Shown piece after piece: positions 1 to 7,204 of a stretch of 15,411 nt of DNA. Numbering within the stretch: position 1 is the stretch's first letter; each line of letters starts with the position of its first letter. The DNA is from Chloroflexi bacterium RBG_16_51_16 (GTDB lineage: Bacteria > Chloroflexota > Anaerolineae > Anaerolineales > Villigracilaceae). The DNA lies in NCBI GenBank assembly GCA_001796785.1, contig MGNL01000105.1:926-16336 (forward strand), in the 5' to 3' direction. A program made the position numbers and the translations under genes. The notes beneath the pieces are model-generated. The model was not told the DNA's origin. It ran no database searches and worked only from the letters and a program-made list of their open reading frames with translations.

Positions 1-37
1 CGCAAAGACCAACATGGTCGTTGTGGAAGGCGCCTGA
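1..37 (+). CDS. 3' end of an upstream gene (partial, unidentified)
   Basis: One frame from base 2 reads AKTNMVVVEGA and ends at a TGA at 35-37, 26 bases before the next start codon. The strand-like hydrophobic run fits the C-terminus of a real protein, but eleven residues are too few to name a family. It could equally be a chance open stretch. Confidence 0.3.
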   Translation, partial: AKTNMVVVEGA

Positions 38-48
38 ATCGGCGATGG

Positions 49-54
49 TATAAT
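49..54 (+). promoter_or_regulatory. -10-like TATAAT just upstream of the LysM-protein start
   Basis: A perfect TATAAT hexamer ends 9 bases before the ATG at 64. No good -35 hexamer lies at 16-18 bp spacing, and no purine-rich Shine-Dalgarno lies between the hexamer and the start. If it is a real -10, transcription would begin about 0-3 nt before the ATG, giving a nearly leaderless mRNA. The assignment rests on one hexamer only. Confidence 0.35.
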
Positions 55-63
55 TCGCCCCCG

Positions 64-1224
64 ATGAGTCCCGACACGACCTCCCAAAAAACCAAGGTTT
101 GTCCAACCTGCGGCACGCGATTGAGTGAAAGCGCGACACGCTGCCCGGTGTGCGGTACGCAATTAACAGGCAAACCCCAGGTCCAGGCTGCACGAAAAGT
201 TGAACGATCGGTCCAGGCAAGCCGCATGCCGGAGCTGACTCTCAGCCTGCCCGCTGCGCTTGGAATTTCTGTTATTGTCCTTGGTGTTGGAGCCGCAGTG
301 GTCTTCTTTGGTTTGCGCGCCGGAGGCAGGGTCGTCGAACCAACTCCCATTGCAAGCCCAACCGGTTCAGCGACCGCGAGCGCATCGCCCACTCAAACTT
401 TGATACCCACCGATGTTCCCACGGCCACCGAACAACCTCCTTTTGAATATACAGTCAAAGACGGCGATTCCTGCCTTGGACTTGCGTTGGTTTTTGGTGT
501 GTCTGTGCAAAGCATTGTTATATTAAACAATTTGGACGCGCAGTGCCTGACATTGGGTGTGGGACAGGCGATAAAAATCCCATTCCCGACGCCGACCGCT
601 CCGCCACCTGCGACTGGCACACCGCTCCCGGCGGAAGCCACGATCCAGGCGTGCGATAAAGTTCCGATAACCGTTCAAGAGAACGACACCCTTTCAAGCA
701 TTGCACTGAATTACGCGATTTCCCAACAGGCCATCAAGGAATTCAATGGGCTTACAACGGATATCGTGTACCTCGGACAACCCTTATTAATTCCGCTGTG
801 CATGAGAGCAGCTACTCCCGGACCCAGTCCAACAGCTACTATTCCTCCACCATACCCAGCTCCCAATTTGCTTCTACCGGCGGATGGAGCGGCTTTCACC
901 CTGGCTAATGATGTGGTCACTCTCCAGTGGGCTTCCGTTGGAACCCTGCGCAACGGCGAGGCTTACCAGATCACGGTTGAAGATGTCACCGCCAGCCAAA
1001 CTCGCCGGCTGGTTGATTTCGTCACGGATACGAAATACATCGTGCCGACGACCTTCCGTCCGAGGGATAACGTGGCTCACGTCATCCGTTGGTGGATCTC
1101 ACCCGTGCGGCAAGCTGGTACCGATGAACAGGGACAATCGATCTGGGTTTCGGCAGGATCAGCCAGCGAAAAACGCGTGTTCTCCTGGACCGGTGCAGCA
1201 GTCGAAGGCACTCCAGTGCAGTAA
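64..1224 (+). CDS. Zinc-ribbon, single-TM, double LysM domain protein
   Basis: This is a 386-residue membrane-anchored protein likely to bind peptidoglycan or a related glycan outside the cell. Residues 13-30 form a zinc ribbon (C13-x2-C16 and C27-x2-C30). Residues 60-84 are one hydrophobic membrane segment. A Pro/Thr/Ser-rich linker (92-126) follows, then LysM 1 (about 127-173, 'YTVKDGDSCLGLA'), a second Pro-rich linker and LysM 2 (about 202-244, 'ITVQENDTLSSIA'). After a third Pro-rich linker, a beta-rich C-terminal domain (268-376) resembles the fibronectin-like domains often joined to LysM. The predicted topology is zinc ribbon inside, LysM repeats outside. Such architectures are common in Anaerolineae. 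It appears monocistronic, because a terminator follows directly. The glycan ligand and the role of the zinc ribbon are not evident. Confidence 0.85.
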   Translation: MSPDTTSQKTKVCPTCGTRLSESATRCPVCGTQLTGKPQVQAARKVERSVQASRMPELTLSLPAALGISVIVLGVGAAVVFFGLRAGGRVVEPTPIASPTGSATASASPTQTLIPTDVPTATEQPPFEYTVKDGDSCLGLALVFGVSVQSIVILNNLDAQCLTLGVGQAIKIPFPTPTAPPPATGTPLPAEATIQACDKVPITVQENDTLSSIALNYAISQQAIKEFNGLTTDIVYLGQPLLIPLCMRAATPGPSPTATIPPPYPAPNLLLPADGAAFTLANDVVTLQWASVGTLRNGEAYQITVEDVTASQTRRLVDFVTDTKYIVPTTFRPRDNVAHVIRWWISPVRQAGTDEQGQSIWVSAGSASEKRVFSWTGAAVEGTPVQ

Positions 1225-1252
1225 GCAAAACTTACTTTTACTGTGTAACTTC

Positions 1253-1284
1253 ATCCGCTGGTCAAACCAGCGGATTTGTTTTTA
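1253..1284 (+). terminator. Rho-independent terminator after the LysM-protein gene
   Basis: A perfect 9-bp GC-rich stem (ATCCGCTGG at 1253-1261 pairing with CCAGCGGAT at 1267-1275) closes a 5-nt loop. The T-rich tract TTGTTTTTA follows at 1276-1284. A smaller hairpin (AGTAAG/CTTACT, 1220-1236) overlaps the stop codon just upstream. Confidence 0.85.
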
Positions 1285-1350
1285 TATCGGTTTTTCCAGT
1301 CTTTAATTGGTGTAATGGTGAGCAGAACCCAAACTTTTAACTAATTACTC

Positions 1351-1378
1351 TTGACATAAATCCAAAAATATATATAAT
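1351..1378 (+). promoter_or_regulatory. Sigma70-type promoter of the ArsR-type regulator gene
   Basis: A consensus -35 TTGACA (1351-1356) is followed after 16 bp by TATAAT (1373-1378) in a very AT-rich stretch. Transcription would start near 1385, leaving a leader of about 45 nt before the ATG at 1431. Confidence 0.75.
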
Positions 1379-1379
1379 A

Positions 1380-1406
1380 ATTCAAATTATTCATATTATT
1401 GAATAA
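1380..1406. promoter_or_regulatory. Inverted repeat at the transcription start, candidate operator
   Basis: TTATTCA (1387-1393) and TGAATAA (1400-1406) form a 7-bp inverted repeat with 6 nt between the arms. An outer pair ATTCAA/TTGAAT (1380-1385 and 1399-1404) overlaps it. AT-rich dyads of this kind at the start site are typical of ArsR/SmtB-type operators, so autoregulation by the downstream protein is plausible. Binding is inferred. Confidence 0.45.
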
Positions 1407-1430
1407 ATAGAATTATATCGGAGGCGTACC

Positions 1431-2525
1431 ATGCCAGTCACCCTTGACCTAGAGAAAACGGACATTTCCAATGTCACTTTCGCGCTGGAACCGGCTGCAA
1501 ATGGATTGGAAAGCTCGTTATTGCTCGCCAAATATGAAACCCAACCCGGATTGCATAGCTGGGTTGAGAAAACTCGCTCCAACATGACCGGGGAAGAACT
1601 CTTCCGTCATCAGCTGGTCATAACCGGATTTTTCTTTGCACTCCTCCCGGAACGCGGCGAAATGACCTTCCCGATGTACCTGGCTGATCTGAAAGCCACG
1701 CCTGGCGTTGTCCTGCGGGATCGCATGTTCAAGAAATACGCCGAAATTTGCCTGGATAAAACCGGATCCGAAGTTAGTGGAAAAGTGGATTGGAACACGA
1801 TTTTAAAATCACCCGAAAGTTATATTGAATTTTTGATAATGGGTTTTGGAACGGAGCACGTTGAGGATGAGATTGAAAGACAGGCATACGAATATGTCAA
1901 GAAACCCGAGGAAATGAAGGCTCTCATCATCTCACACCTGGTTTGGTTTTGGAACACCCACCTGGAAAGCGAATGGCTGCGGGTCCAACCTCTGGTGGAA
2001 AAGACCATCCGAGCCTATCAAGAGTTGGACCTAAGCGGTTTGTCGAGCCGCGAGATCATTCACCGGGTCACGGGCCAGGATCCTGTGGATGCTCACTGGA
2101 ACCAACTGTTGGAACAATCCAAACGGATCGCGTTCGTACCCAATGCACACACCGGGCAGTACACCCACAAGATGATGGTTGGCGAATGCCTGTGCATTTT
2201 TTTTGGTGCACGCCCACCCGAGGGAAGCCAGGAACGCATCCCGGAACTGGACCGCACCGATATCATTTCCAGGCTTTCCACCCTGGCGGATGATACCCGG
2301 ATGCAAATATTGCAGTTGATCGCAGAGAAAGGTGAAATGAGGGCCCAGGATATTATCGAAGCCATCGGGTTGAGTCAGCCGAGTACTTCGCGATACCTGT
2401 CGCAGCTCGCGGCTGCAGGCTACCTGCTTGAGAGGCGGGTTAATACAGCGAAGGTTTACACCATAAATCACGATCGGATCGAAAAAACCCTCAAAGCTGT
2501 ATCCTCATTTCTATTAGACCGTTGA
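1431..2525 (+). CDS. ArsR-type winged-helix transcriptional regulator with a long N-terminal domain
   Basis: This is a 364-residue regulator. Residues 276-345 form an ArsR/GntR-like winged helix: 'IISRLSTLADDTRMQILQLI' opens the domain, a recognition-helix region 'SQPSTSRYLSQLAAAGYL' follows at about 315-331, and a wing ('ERRVNTAKVYTI') closes it. ArsR proteins are usually about 100 residues, so the 275-residue N-terminal part is extra. It is mostly helical, without membrane segments or a cysteine metal site, and I cannot assign it to a named family. It probably senses a ligand or mediates dimerisation. The start is supported by GGAGG at 1420-1424. A 41-nt gap separates it from the next small gene, and the MFS transporter lies further downstream, so it probably controls this cassette and itself. 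The inducer is unknown. Confidence 0.8.
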   Translation: MPVTLDLEKTDISNVTFALEPAANGLESSLLLAKYETQPGLHSWVEKTRSNMTGEELFRHQLVITGFFFALLPERGEMTFPMYLADLKATPGVVLRDRMFKKYAEICLDKTGSEVSGKVDWNTILKSPESYIEFLIMGFGTEHVEDEIERQAYEYVKKPEEMKALIISHLVWFWNTHLESEWLRVQPLVEKTIRAYQELDLSGLSSREIIHRVTGQDPVDAHWNQLLEQSKRIAFVPNAHTGQYTHKMMVGECLCIFFGARPPEGSQERIPELDRTDIISRLSTLADDTRMQILQLIAEKGEMRAQDIIEAIGLSQPSTSRYLSQLAAAGYLLERRVNTAKVYTINHDRIEKTLKAVSSFLLDR

Positions 2526-2566
2526 AAAAATAAACCCACCCCGGGTTAATTTTAGGAGATAAAAAG

Positions 2567-2818
2567 ATGAACTACACACAGCTTGAGATCATGGCGGATT
2601 TGAATCGTCAACGTATCCATGAACAAATCGCCGAGCTTCGCCTTCAGGAAGAAGCAATCTCGCGCGATCCGGATCGGGTTGATCTATTTTCGTCTGCGAT
2701 GTATCGTCTGGCGAATTGGATGGTGGCGGCAGGAACCTCCCTGCGGCAGCGTTATGAAAAGTCCTGCCTGGAATGCCCCCAGCCTGGATCCGGCAACCTG
2801 GCAACCGGACGGTTGTGA
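2567..2818 (+). CDS. Small hypothetical protein (83 aa)
   Basis: The family is not recognised. The start has a well-placed AGGAGA (2554-2559). The first half is a charged amphipathic helix (residues about 4-32, rich in Q, E, R and L). A second helix (38-63) includes 'MYRLANWMVAAGTSLRQRYE'. A short tail carries a Cys pair ('SCLECP', C67 and C70). The 41-nt gap from the regulator suggests cotranscription. It could be a small accessory or DNA-binding protein, but nothing in the sequence fixes a role. Confidence 0.6.
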   Translation: MNYTQLEIMADLNRQRIHEQIAELRLQEEAISRDPDRVDLFSSAMYRLANWMVAAGTSLRQRYEKSCLECPQPGSGNLATGRL

Positions 2819-2835
2819 GGGATCCACAACAAGTG

Positions 2836-2875
2836 ACCGTGTTTATTTAATATGACTGCCAACACGGTAATTTTG
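2836..2875 (+). terminator. Possible hairpin terminator or attenuator before the MFS gene
   Basis: ACCGTGTT (2836-2843) pairs perfectly with AACACGGT (2861-2868) across a 17-nt AT-rich loop, and AATTTTG follows. The loop is long and the T-run short, so termination is likely weak. It may only partially separate the small gene from the transporter gene. Confidence 0.4.
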
Positions 2876-2925
2876 AATGGAAATCATGGAATAAACTTTA
2901 GAATTCACGTTTCTGGAGAACGACT

Positions 2926-4182
2926 GTGTCTGTTTCCTTCGAAAAAATAAGAAACACCTATCACGCATATCCCCGAGCATTTTGGATCTACAACGTCGTG
3001 GTTTTCATTGACCGCCTGGGTGGGTTCATGCTCTACCCGTTCTTCGCGCTTTATCTCACTCAGAAATTCAATATAGGCATGACAACGGTAGGCGGAATCT
3101 TTGTGATCTTTTCTGCCTCCGGTTTTGTGGGCAGCGCACTCGGCGGCGCATTGACCGACCGGGTCGGACGTAAACCTGTTATCCTGTTCAGCCTGATCTT
3201 CTCCGCGTTGAGTGCGTTGGGAATGGGCCTGGCGCCGACTCTTCAACTGTTTGTTCTTATCGCCGTTCTCGTCGGCACGCTTGCGGATATCGGCCGTCCC
3301 GCCCACGAAGCGGTCGTTGCGGATCTCCTCCCGCCGGAAAAACGTGCTGAAGGATACGGAATTATCCGTGTGATTTTCAATCTTGCCGTTGTCATCGCCC
3401 CAGCCATCGCCGGTTTCCTGATCGCCAGATCCTATCTGCTACTTTTCATCGTGGACATGATCATCAGCCTGATTGCAGCTGCGGTCGTTTTCCTCTCCCT
3501 CCCCGAAACGAAACCGAAGTCGCATGCTGAAAGTAAACCTGAGAGCATTTCGCAGACGTTTGGTGGGTACGGTCGGGTTTACCGGGATGCCCCATTCATG
3601 GCTTTTATCCTGGTGTGCGTCATGATGACCCTCGTTTATATGAACATGAATACCACGCTCGGAGTATTCCTGCGCGATTTTCATGGCATTCCAGAATCCG
3701 GTTACGGACTGCTGATCAGCCTGAACGCGGTCATGGTGGTGCTGTTCCAATTCTGGCTGACGAGACGGCTGGAAAAATACAAACCTTTGGTGATGATGTG
3801 CCTGGGAACGGCACTCTACGGAATTGGGTTTGCAGCCTACGGCTTCATAAATTCGTATCTGATGTTTACGCTCGCGATGGTTGTAATCACGATCGGTGAA
3901 ATGATCATTGCGCCGTTCCAGCAGGCCATGGTGGCCAGTTTTGCACCAGAGGCGATGCGCGGCCGTTATATGGCTGTCGCCGGGTTATCGTGGGGAATGG
4001 CTTTTGCGGTTGGACCCTATTTCGCAGGAATATTGATGGATGGGCCAAATCCCAACTGGCTATGGTACGCCTGCGGGTTGATGGGCATGCTGGCTGCCTT
4101 CGGCTATTATCTGCTTGACAGGATCCATCATTCGCCGGCACGAATCGACACAGAATCTGTCGTACCGGTTAATCTTGGATAA
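2926..4182 (+). CDS. Major facilitator superfamily transporter (probable efflux)
   Basis: This is a 418-residue integral membrane protein of about 12 hydrophobic segments, typical of MFS drug/H+ antiporters. The loop between segments 2 and 3 carries the MFS signature motif A ('GGALTDRVGRKPV', residues 73-85, with D78, R79, G81 and R82). Segment 5 carries a Pro/Gly-rich antiporter-like stretch ('VVIAPAIAGFLI'). A long cytoplasmic loop (about residues 195-220, rich in K, S and E) separates the two six-helix halves. The GTG start is preferred because GGAG (2915-2918) lies 7 nt upstream and the next in-frame ATG falls inside the first membrane segment. Its position behind an ArsR-type regulator suggests ligand-induced export, but the substrate cannot be read from the sequence. 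Confidence 0.88.
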   Translation: MSVSFEKIRNTYHAYPRAFWIYNVVVFIDRLGGFMLYPFFALYLTQKFNIGMTTVGGIFVIFSASGFVGSALGGALTDRVGRKPVILFSLIFSALSALGMGLAPTLQLFVLIAVLVGTLADIGRPAHEAVVADLLPPEKRAEGYGIIRVIFNLAVVIAPAIAGFLIARSYLLLFIVDMIISLIAAAVVFLSLPETKPKSHAESKPESISQTFGGYGRVYRDAPFMAFILVCVMMTLVYMNMNTTLGVFLRDFHGIPESGYGLLISLNAVMVVLFQFWLTRRLEKYKPLVMMCLGTALYGIGFAAYGFINSYLMFTLAMVVITIGEMIIAPFQQAMVASFAPEAMRGRYMAVAGLSWGMAFAVGPYFAGILMDGPNPNWLWYACGLMGMLAAFGYYLLDRIHHSPARIDTESVVPVNLG

Positions 4183-4485
4183 GAAAACCATCAATCCGGT
4201 TAACGATCAAAGTCCCAAAGACTATAGGAGCACCGGTTCCATGTTCTTAACATGGAACCGGTGCTCCTATAAAATCCATTGAATCGATTTGACTCCGAAA
4301 CCCAGGCTTTACCGGGTCACTGGTAAAGCCCACTGCTTATCGGACTATTTACCAGGCGCAACTCAGACAGCGCCTCAGGTGCGCCGCCGAGCAATCCTAC
4401 AAATAATTTGATAGAATTCAAGTGTGAGATTCTTGCGTTTTTCGTCACAATCTTGAGGACTCTCTCACCTTTAGCGGTGGCTTAT
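4183..4485. other. Gene-free, structure-rich intergenic region
   Basis: No convincing coding sequence is present. Besides the long hairpin at 4223-4271, it contains GGCTTTACC/GGTAAAGCC (4305-4313 and 4322-4330, 8-nt loop) and AGGCGC/GCGCCT (4354-4359 and 4370-4375). None of these is followed by a T-run, so they do not look like ordinary terminators. The region may carry the promoter or leader of the lipoprotein operon. A TAGAAT at 4412-4417 lacks a good -35 partner. Confidence 0.5.
4223..4271. repeat. Perfect 23-bp inverted repeat with 3-nt loop
   Basis: Bases 4223-4245 and 4249-4271 are exact reverse complements, separated only by CTT (4246-4248). The arms begin TATAGGAG and end CTCCTATA. 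Such a long perfect stem with a tiny loop exceeds a normal terminator, and no U-tract follows on either strand. Candidates are a palindromic repeat of the REP/MITE type, a cruciform or protein-binding site, or an RNA hairpin that blocks read-through or is cleaved by RNase III. Confidence 0.85.
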
Positions 4486-5730
4486 ATGAAACTCAAACTT
4501 GTTTGGGCAGCATGCCTCGTGTTGACCGCATGCCTTCCATTTCCTGAATTTACAGAAGAACCACCCACGGGATCCTTCGGACCCGTCTCTTCCATCCAGG
4601 AAGTTCGTGTTCGTACGTTCGATAACATCTGGGACCGTATCGAACAAGATTACATCCACTATGACGACGCGAATATCGATTGGGATTCGCTCCATACAGA
4701 GTACCGGGACCGTATCGAAGAGGTTACAAGCCAGGATCAATTCATCGAACTCATGGCAGATCTGGAATCGGATCTACCTGACGGAGCCCTTGCCTGGCAA
4801 TCCAGGCAAGAGCGGATCAATGAGGATATTACCGATAGCTCCACTTACGAGGGCATCGGTGCGTTCATTGGTTTCAACCCTGAACCCGAAGCGCATATCG
4901 TTATCCTCTCCGTGATCGAAGGCTCACCCGCCGATAAAGCGGGCCTGCAGGCGCATGACAGCATTTATTCAATCGACGGCGAACCAATCCTGAAAGAGGA
5001 GGGAATTGCAGCTGTCGACCGGATCCGCGGTCAGACTGGCAGCTCGGTCCGGTTGACAGTAAAGTCGCCTGACGAATCGGTCCGAACTGTAAATCTGGAG
5101 CGTGCCCAACTTGTCAGCACGGTTAAACTGGTGGCTACGATTGATCCGGAAACAAACATCGGTTATATCTTGTTTCCTCCTTCCGGTTATGAAAATTTAG
5201 TTGAGGATATTGGTTCCAGTCTCGAAGATATGACAAGCAACCGCCATTTGCAGGGTCTGGTGCTTGACCTGCGCATTGCCGGTTCTGCTCGCGGTTGGCC
5301 GCTGGAAGATCTATTGACCATGTTCGCAGACGGCATCATTGGAGAATTCTTTGATCGCAGTTCCAACCAGGTTGTAAGCATCCAGGGTAAGGATACCCTC
5401 AGTTCACAGAGTGTTCCTCTGGCTGTACTCGTCGGGGAAAACACGAGCGGTTTTCCTGAAATTTTTGCCGCCAGTCTGCGGGTCAGCAAAAAGGCTTTGA
5501 TCTTTGGCGCTCCCACGGCTGGTGCGGTGGAGACCGCAACCGGATCTTATCTTCCCGACGGCTCGCGCCTGTTCATTGAAAGCGCCTCCTTCAGAGCGAT
5601 CGATGGACTGGACCTTGGTAATGCAGGCCTGCAGCCGGATGTCCTTATCGCAGCAGATTGGGATCAGGTTCTTCCGGATAACGATCCTGTCATGGACGCG
5701 GCGCAACAAGCCCTGGAAGAAAGCCAATGA
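4486..5730 (+). CDS. PDZ/S41 (C-terminal processing protease-like) lipoprotein, probably catalytically inactive
   Basis: This is a 414-residue exported lipoprotein. The chosen ATG gives a short signal peptide with a lipobox (L13-T14-A15-C16) and has GGTGG at 4476-4480. An upstream in-frame ATG at 4408 would place 26 unrelated residues before the signal. A helical N-terminal region (about 35-115) is followed by a PDZ domain (about 122-205; 'VIEGSPADKAGLQAHDSIYSIDG') and an S41 fold (about 215-395; 'NIGYILFPPSGY', 'LQGLVLDLRIAG', 'VPLAVLVGENTSGFPEIFAASL', 'LIFGAPTAGAVE'). In CtpA/Prc enzymes the Ser nucleophile lies three residues before the Glu of the 'SASASEI' motif, and the catalytic Lys lies 25 residues later in 'TFGKG'. 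Here those positions are G322 and A347, exactly 25 apart, so both members of the dyad appear lost. S321 is the only nearby serine. The gene overlaps the next one by ATGA, implying a joint envelope function. Confidence 0.8.
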   Translation: MKLKLVWAACLVLTACLPFPEFTEEPPTGSFGPVSSIQEVRVRTFDNIWDRIEQDYIHYDDANIDWDSLHTEYRDRIEEVTSQDQFIELMADLESDLPDGALAWQSRQERINEDITDSSTYEGIGAFIGFNPEPEAHIVILSVIEGSPADKAGLQAHDSIYSIDGEPILKEEGIAAVDRIRGQTGSSVRLTVKSPDESVRTVNLERAQLVSTVKLVATIDPETNIGYILFPPSGYENLVEDIGSSLEDMTSNRHLQGLVLDLRIAGSARGWPLEDLLTMFADGIIGEFFDRSSNQVVSIQGKDTLSSQSVPLAVLVGENTSGFPEIFAASLRVSKKALIFGAPTAGAVETATGSYLPDGSRLFIESASFRAIDGLDLGNAGLQPDVLIAADWDQVLPDNDPVMDAAQQALEESQ

Positions 5731-7028
5731 AATCCAAAGTCCTGTTCCGGATTATTCCTCTGGTCTTATTGCTATACGCCTGCGCTCCGGGTGATCTGCG
5801 ATTACCCCAAAGCCCGGCTCTGCCTTTCCTCGAGCGAAAATCAGGTTTGATCGCCTATCTTGGGACGGATGGTAATCTTTACGTAAGTGACCAGGCTGGT
5901 GGAAAACTCCTCGCGCTAACAAAGGATGGAAAATTACCCGAAACAGAGACGGACGATTTTCTTATTTACCAACACCCCGCCTGGTCGTCAGACGGCAGAT
6001 ATCTGGCTTATGCTGGTTTATCCAGAGAGGCTGACACGGCGTCTTCTGAATTGAACATCCTTGATATGGTTAGCAACAAAACAACCCAAATTTACAGAAG
6101 CACAACCGAGATCCCTTACTATTTATTCTGGTCACCTGACAATGCCAACCTCTCATTTCTATCAACCGCAGCCTCGGGGCAAACCCAGATTTTACAAAAC
6201 ATATCTGCCAACGGTGAACGGAGGATCATCGATACCGGCTCACCTATGTATTGGTCATGGGCACCGGATGGTCGGGTGATGATCGTGCATGCCGGCGACC
6301 CCGGTACCGGTGAACCCGCCGATAAGACAGCATTTTTACTTCTGGATGGGGATGTCACTGAGATAGGATTGGATGTCAAGCCGGCACCCTTTCAATCGCC
6401 TGGTTGGTCGCCCGATGGGAAATTGATCCTCTACGCGGTTGTCTCGGCTGGGAATGATTATGCGATCATCATGGCAGAAGGCGACGGTTCCAATCCGCAG
6501 GAGATGGCGACTTTTACCGGGAAGGCAGCTTTCGTCTGGTCGCCTGACAGTCAAAAATTCGCGTACATTGATAGTGATGAGACGACCGATACCGGTGCCC
6601 TTGGCAACCTGCAAATCGTCGACGTGGTTACAAAGGAAGTGCACACCGAGGAAAGAAACGTGATCGCATTTTTCTGGTCGCCTGACAGCCGGTCGCTCGC
6701 ATACTTTGTTCCGTACCTGGATTCATCTTCAGCCAGCTCAGAGGACCAGAGCGCAGACCTGCTGCTCGAACTGAATATCCTGGATGAGGAGAGCGGTGAA
6801 AGCAGAAAGATCCTTACTTATAAACCAACCAGCCAATTTGCAGATCTCCTGCCCTTCTTCGATCAATATCATCAATCGATGACCATCTGGTCACCGGATA
6901 GCAATAATCTGGTCGTCACCTTTGTGGACAGCGAAGCCGCCTCAGGCGTTGCCGTTGTGGCTGCTTCAGGGAGGCTCGAACCACGGTTCCTCGCCGAGGG
7001 ATTGCTGGCCGTCTGGTCATGGAGATAG
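5727..7028 (+). CDS. PD40 (WD40-like) beta-propeller lipoprotein
   Basis: This is a 433-residue exported lipoprotein with a signal peptide ending in lipobox L16-Y17-A18-C19. It has at least seven PD40 repeats marked by the W-S/A-P/S-D core at W86, W135, W177, W227, W271, W317 and W388, with a final W430 near the C-terminus. This is consistent with one seven- or eight-bladed propeller like the TolB C-terminal domain. Such propellers bind proteins or ligands rather than catalyse. Its start codon overlaps the stop of the S41-like gene (ATGA, 5727-5730), so translation is coupled and the two lipoproteins probably act as partners. It is unlikely to be TolB itself: no Tol/Pal genes are nearby and the TolB N-terminal domain is absent. 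Confidence 0.85.
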   Translation: MKSKVLFRIIPLVLLLYACAPGDLRLPQSPALPFLERKSGLIAYLGTDGNLYVSDQAGGKLLALTKDGKLPETETDDFLIYQHPAWSSDGRYLAYAGLSREADTASSELNILDMVSNKTTQIYRSTTEIPYYLFWSPDNANLSFLSTAASGQTQILQNISANGERRIIDTGSPMYWSWAPDGRVMIVHAGDPGTGEPADKTAFLLLDGDVTEIGLDVKPAPFQSPGWSPDGKLILYAVVSAGNDYAIIMAEGDGSNPQEMATFTGKAAFVWSPDSQKFAYIDSDETTDTGALGNLQIVDVVTKEVHTEERNVIAFFWSPDSRSLAYFVPYLDSSSASSEDQSADLLLELNILDEESGESRKILTYKPTSQFADLLPFFDQYHQSMTIWSPDSNNLVVTFVDSEAASGVAVVAASGRLEPRFLAEGLLAVWSWR

Positions 7029-7083
7029 AATCCTGGGGGGATCAGAACACATCCATTACCTGTATTACAAAGTGTTTAAAAGA

Positions 7084-7122
7084 ATCAGCTCTTAATTTAT
7101 AGCCATCCAATTAAGAGCTGAT
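7084..7122 (-). terminator. Terminator between convergent genes, best oriented for the AAA protease gene
   Basis: ATCAGCTCTTAATT (7084-7097) pairs perfectly over 14 bp with AATTAAGAGCTGAT (7109-7122) around an 11-nt loop. Reading the minus strand, the stem is followed by TCTTTTAAAC, a U-rich tract. On the plus strand the following bases are less T-rich. It may work in both directions. Confidence 0.7.
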
Positions 7123-7204
7123 ATCTATTCAACATCACCTGGCGAAGGTAACCCGGTGAAGATCCCAATTAACCGCTGAGCGGATCAATCAACCTTCGAT
7201 ATAG

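Noticed and set aside
884..1306. Plus-strand open frame in another frame overlapping the LysM protein and running through the terminator
   Set aside because: The sequence is Arg/Ser-rich with no domain, and it passes through a stem-loop with a T-tract, which argues against coding.
2031..2471. Minus-strand open frame of 146 codons inside the ArsR-type gene
   Set aside because: It is antisense to the conserved winged-helix region and has no homology-like features or promoter.
2533..2550. AACCC/GGGTT hairpin after the ArsR-type gene as a terminator
   Set aside because: The stem is only 5 bp with no proper T-run, and a good ribosome binding site follows at once. Read-through into the small gene is more likely.
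4408..4485. N-terminal extension of the S41-like lipoprotein from an upstream ATG
   Set aside because: It would bury the signal peptide and lipobox behind 26 residues. The ATG at 4486 gives a normal lipoprotein signal.
5727..7028. Identification of the propeller lipoprotein as TolB of the Tol-Pal system
   Set aside because: It carries PD40 repeats but is lipidated, lacks the TolB N-terminal domain and has no Tol/Pal neighbours.
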